From Dyadobacter sp. CY343 (GTDB lineage: Bacteria > Bacteroidota > Bacteroidia > Cytophagales > Spirosomataceae): 64,000 nt of DNA. The DNA lies in contig NZ_JAJUXK010000009.1 of assembly GCF_021390335.1 (NCBI RefSeq), positions 186,001 through 250,000 on the forward strand, in the 5' to 3' direction. Position numbers and translations under genes: made by a program. Numbering within the stretch: position 1 is the first letter of the stretch; each line of letters begins with the position of its first letter. Below the pieces are notes generated by a model that had not been told where the DNA came from, did no database searches, and saw nothing but the letters and a program-made list of their open reading frames with translations. This document shows positions 61,689 to 64,000 of the stretch, piece after piece.

Positions 61689-62816
61689 CTATTCCTGTGC
61701 GCCGCTTACCCCAGAGTGGTATACATTGCCGCTTGCCGTCACCACGCAGGGGGAAGAATTAATCAAACCCTCGGTTTGAAAGACCCAATTGCTGCCACCA
61801 GTCATAGCATCAAGTGCATAGAGTTTTTTTTCACCGGTACAGGCGTATATCATTCCTTCTGCGGCAGTCAGGCTTGAGTACATGGCGGGCCTCATGTCGT
61901 CCGTAATAAATTGCCATTTTTTTATGCCAGTGACCGCGTCGACTGCATACAATCTACCAGGGATACTTCCTATATACACAAAACCATCGCTGACGGTAGG
62001 GCTGGACATCCCTGTAATGCCAATCTCAAATTGCCATTTTTCTGTTCCGGTGGCCGCATCCAGAGCGCGCAATTTGAAGTCGAAGCTGGTTATATACACC
62101 ACACCATTTTTAACTGTCGGACTCGAATCAATACTTGCTTCTGTCTTAAATTCCCATTTTTTGGCACCGGTAGCTGCGTCAATGGCAAAAAGTGTTCTTT
62201 GAAAGTCACATGCGTAGACCACCCCATTGGCAAATGTAGGGCTCGTCGGGGTCGTCGCACTCGTACCGCTCATTGCAAACTCCCATTTTTTTGCCCCTGT
62301 AACAGCATCAAGCGCATATACCTTCTTGCCTTCACTTCCCACAAACACTACCCCATTCACCACCATAGGACTCGAATCCACACTACCCTCTGCTGCAAAC
62401 TCCCATTTTTTGGCACCCGTAGCTGCATCCAGTGCGTATAGCTTTTGGTCAGTACTGCCTATATACACCACCCCATTTACAACGTATGGGCTGGAAAAAA
62501 TAAGTCCATCCGTTGCAAACTCCCATTTTTTCGCCCCAGTAGCAGCATTCACGGCATATACCTTCTTATCAAAACTCCCTACATATACTACCCCATTTAC
62601 AAAAGAGGGGCTGGAAAAGATAGCTCCATCCGTCGCAAAAGCCCACTTTTTCAAACCAGTAGTGGCATTGATCGCGTATAGATTTTTGTCATCGCTACCC
62701 ACGTACACCGTTCCATTTACATCAGGCTCGGGTTCAGGCTCGGGGGTATTTTTCTTCTCGCATGATGTAAAGCTATATACGATCACTAACAGGGTAAGTA
62801 GGCGGATGAACTTCAT
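61689..62816 (-). CDS. PQQ-like beta-propeller lipoprotein
   Basis: A 375-residue lipoprotein (lipobox FTSC, C19). A Pro-Glu linker (PEPEPEPD) leads to eight repeats of about 40 residues, each with VYVGSxDxxLYALDAATGxKKWEF, the PQQ-type propeller blade of BamB-like and quinoprotein-like proteins. The eight blades would close one propeller. There is no cofactor ligand set of a quinoprotein dehydrogenase, so it is probably a binding or scaffold protein. Confidence 0.9.
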   Translation of the reverse strand: MKFIRLLTLLVIVYSFTSCEKKNTPEPEPEPDVNGTVYVGSDDKNLYAINATTGLKKWAFATDGAIFSSPSFVNGVVYVGSFDKKVYAVNAATGAKKWEFATDGLIFSSPYVVNGVVYIGSTDQKLYALDAATGAKKWEFAAEGSVDSSPMVVNGVVFVGSEGKKVYALDAVTGAKKWEFAMSGTSATTPTSPTFANGVVYACDFQRTLFAIDAATGAKKWEFKTEASIDSSPTVKNGVVYITSFDFKLRALDAATGTEKWQFEIGITGMSSPTVSDGFVYIGSIPGRLYAVDAVTGIKKWQFITDDMRPAMYSSLTAAEGMIYACTGEKKLYALDAMTGGSNWVFQTEGLINSSPCVVTASGNVYHSGVSGAQE

Positions 62817-63329
62817 TGAGTTTTGCTTGATAGGTTAGATATAATTCTATATCGCTGCTTTACCGGCGATAACAGATGCTAAGTCATTTGATATTGGTGT
62901 GTGTCTATTGAGTCGTTTAATGAAATCGTTCACCCTTTGACTATTTGATGAGGTAGGCAATAACGTGCTTTTTATGCCACTACGCAATTTTCAAATTTTC
63001 GATATTGTTTTTTTGCTCTAGCGCAATAGTTTGCAAGAGACGCTTCAAGTACTTTTGAAAAGATCTCGTCCCGCTTCTGCTGTCGAAGAACGAGACTGAT
63101 CATATCAAATTCCCTTTAGCTAAAACCCCTTTGAATAGCGCTTATTTCTTCCGAAATACAAAAATCAAGTACAGTTTAGCTGTGCTGTATTATCCGGATC
63201 CTTCTATCTTAATTTAAATGCTATCAAACCCAGTCCTTGAATTGTCGAGAAACTGATACCCCTAAACGTCATCATAATATACTAAGAGTTACTACAAGCC
63301 GTTAGCAATTTTAACAAGCCATTTTACCT
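62817..63329. other. 513-nt intergenic region
   Basis: No convincing gene is seen. It contains a perfect inverted repeat GATATA-ATTC-TATATC (62838-62853), 22 nt before the PQQ-propeller gene, and a possible hairpin with TCTCGT/ACGAGA arms at 63064-63094. It must hold the promoters of the propeller gene and of the TonB receptor. I found no RNA gene in it. Confidence 0.5.
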
Positions 63330-64000
63330 ATGCGCGATACCCTCTATTCAGTAGTACTTTTATTGTTTATTCCAATTTCAAGCTTTGCCCAGGACCGGAT
63401 TACGATCAGCGGGTTTGTGCGCGAAAAAGGCAGCCGCGAATTATTACCCGGCGTAAATGTTTTTATAGAGAACTCTGCTTACGGTGCCGTCACCAACACC
63501 TACGGATTTTACTCTCTTACGATTCTTAAATCCGATTCCGTAACCATTTCCTACTCCTTTGTTGGCTTTGACAAACAGACCCTCCGGATTGCATCGCAAA
63601 AAAATGTAGAGCTCAGTATTGAGCTACCGGCTGTCAACCAGCTTGATGAAGTGCTTATCTCGGGCAACCGATTGGATGAGAAGGTCAGCGAATCGGTGCA
63701 AATGAGTAAAATAGATGTCCCGATTTCGCAGATTAAAAAAATCCCGGCTTTTTTAGGTGAAAAAGACGTAATCCGGGTCCTGCAACTCATGCCGGGCGTT
63801 CAGAAGGGTACCGAGGGACAAACCGGCCTTTACGTCCGGGGCGGCGGGCCCGACCAAAACCTTATCATCCTGGACGATGCGGTGGTATACAACGCCAGCC
63901 ATCTTTTCGGGTTCTTTTCTGTATTCAACGGGGATGCTTTAAAAAGCGTGGAGCTTACCAAGGGTGGATTTCCAGCCCGATATGGTGGACGCCTCTCTTC
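63330..64000 (+). CDS. TonB-dependent receptor, N-terminal part
   Basis: An open reading frame of more than 220 codons that runs off the window end. It starts at the ATG at 63330 with a signal peptide (MRDTLYSVVLLLFIPISSFA). A CarboxypepD_reg domain follows (ISGFVREKGSRELLPGVNVF...SFVGFDKQTLRI), then the plug domain with KIPAFLGEKDVIRVLQLMPG, GLYVRGGGPDQNLIILDDAVVYN and GGFPARYGGRLS. It is a full receptor start, not a fragment. The substrate is unknown. Confidence 0.93.
   Translation, partial: MRDTLYSVVLLLFIPISSFAQDRITISGFVREKGSRELLPGVNVFIENSAYGAVTNTYGFYSLTILKSDSVTISYSFVGFDKQTLRIASQKNVELSIELPAVNQLDEVLISGNRLDEKVSESVQMSKIDVPISQIKKIPAFLGEKDVIRVLQLMPGVQKGTEGQTGLYVRGGGPDQNLIILDDAVVYNASHLFGFFSVFNGDALKSVELTKGGFPARYGGRLS

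Overview
The window looks like the chromosome of a free-living Bacteroidota, most likely order Cytophagales and perhaps a Dyadobacter-type genome. The evidence is a SusD-type lipoprotein, TonB receptors with CarboxypepD_reg/plug domains, a type IX secretion sorting tail, LytS/LytTR two-component genes, weak ribosome binding sites and several TAnnTTTG promoter elements. The genus is an inference. I found no rRNA, tRNA, CRISPR array, prophage or intact insertion sequence.

Layout. 0-4.5 kb: end of a polysaccharide utilisation locus (SusD tail, two exported sulfatases, a rhodanese-thioredoxin protein). 4.5-6.9 kb: LytTR regulator and sensor kinase. 7-22 kb: a dense block of small stress-type genes (DoxX, YdaD-like SDR, DUF892, GT4 plus GH1-like pair, LEA2, DUF4142, DUF6766, Zn-alcohol dehydrogenase, DUF1264, SPW, two DUF421 proteins), then a GmhB-like phosphatase with a GT9 glycosyltransferase. 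23.6-32 kb: PadR with a large FtsX-type permease, a 1348-residue FG-GAP protein flanked by a 137-bp direct repeat, a membrane protein and an ECF sigma factor. 32-44.8 kb: mixed metabolic genes (alcohol dehydrogenase, GH43-like enzyme, third sulfatase, beta-propeller lipoprotein, AraC/SDR pair, pirin, luciferase-like oxidoreductase). 44.9-52.5 kb: a seven-gene leftward iron-uptake type operon running from a TonB receptor to a DUF4198 protein. 52.8-64 kb: SRPBCC, GlxA-like regulator, MBOAT plus SGNH acyltransferase pair, a four-gene flavin/SDR operon with a MarR regulator, a PQQ-type propeller lipoprotein and the start of another TonB receptor.

The most interesting signal is regulatory. Most transcription units of the 8-22 kb block carry a similar promoter-like element (TGG[C/A]A[C/T], then a T-rich stretch with TTGT or TTTA about 11 nt on), facing the gene and usually 40-70 nt before its start codon. 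Four divergent intergenic regions each hold two outward-facing copies. A further copy precedes a small coiled-coil gene at 36.7 kb. The element resembles a sigma-54 -24/-12 site but mostly lacks the -12 GC, so it may mark one stress regulon read by an alternative sigma factor. Other notable points are a probable insertion or duplication around the FG-GAP gene, a 34-bp tandem repeat that supplies a sulfatase stop codon, and three proteins with altered catalytic motifs.
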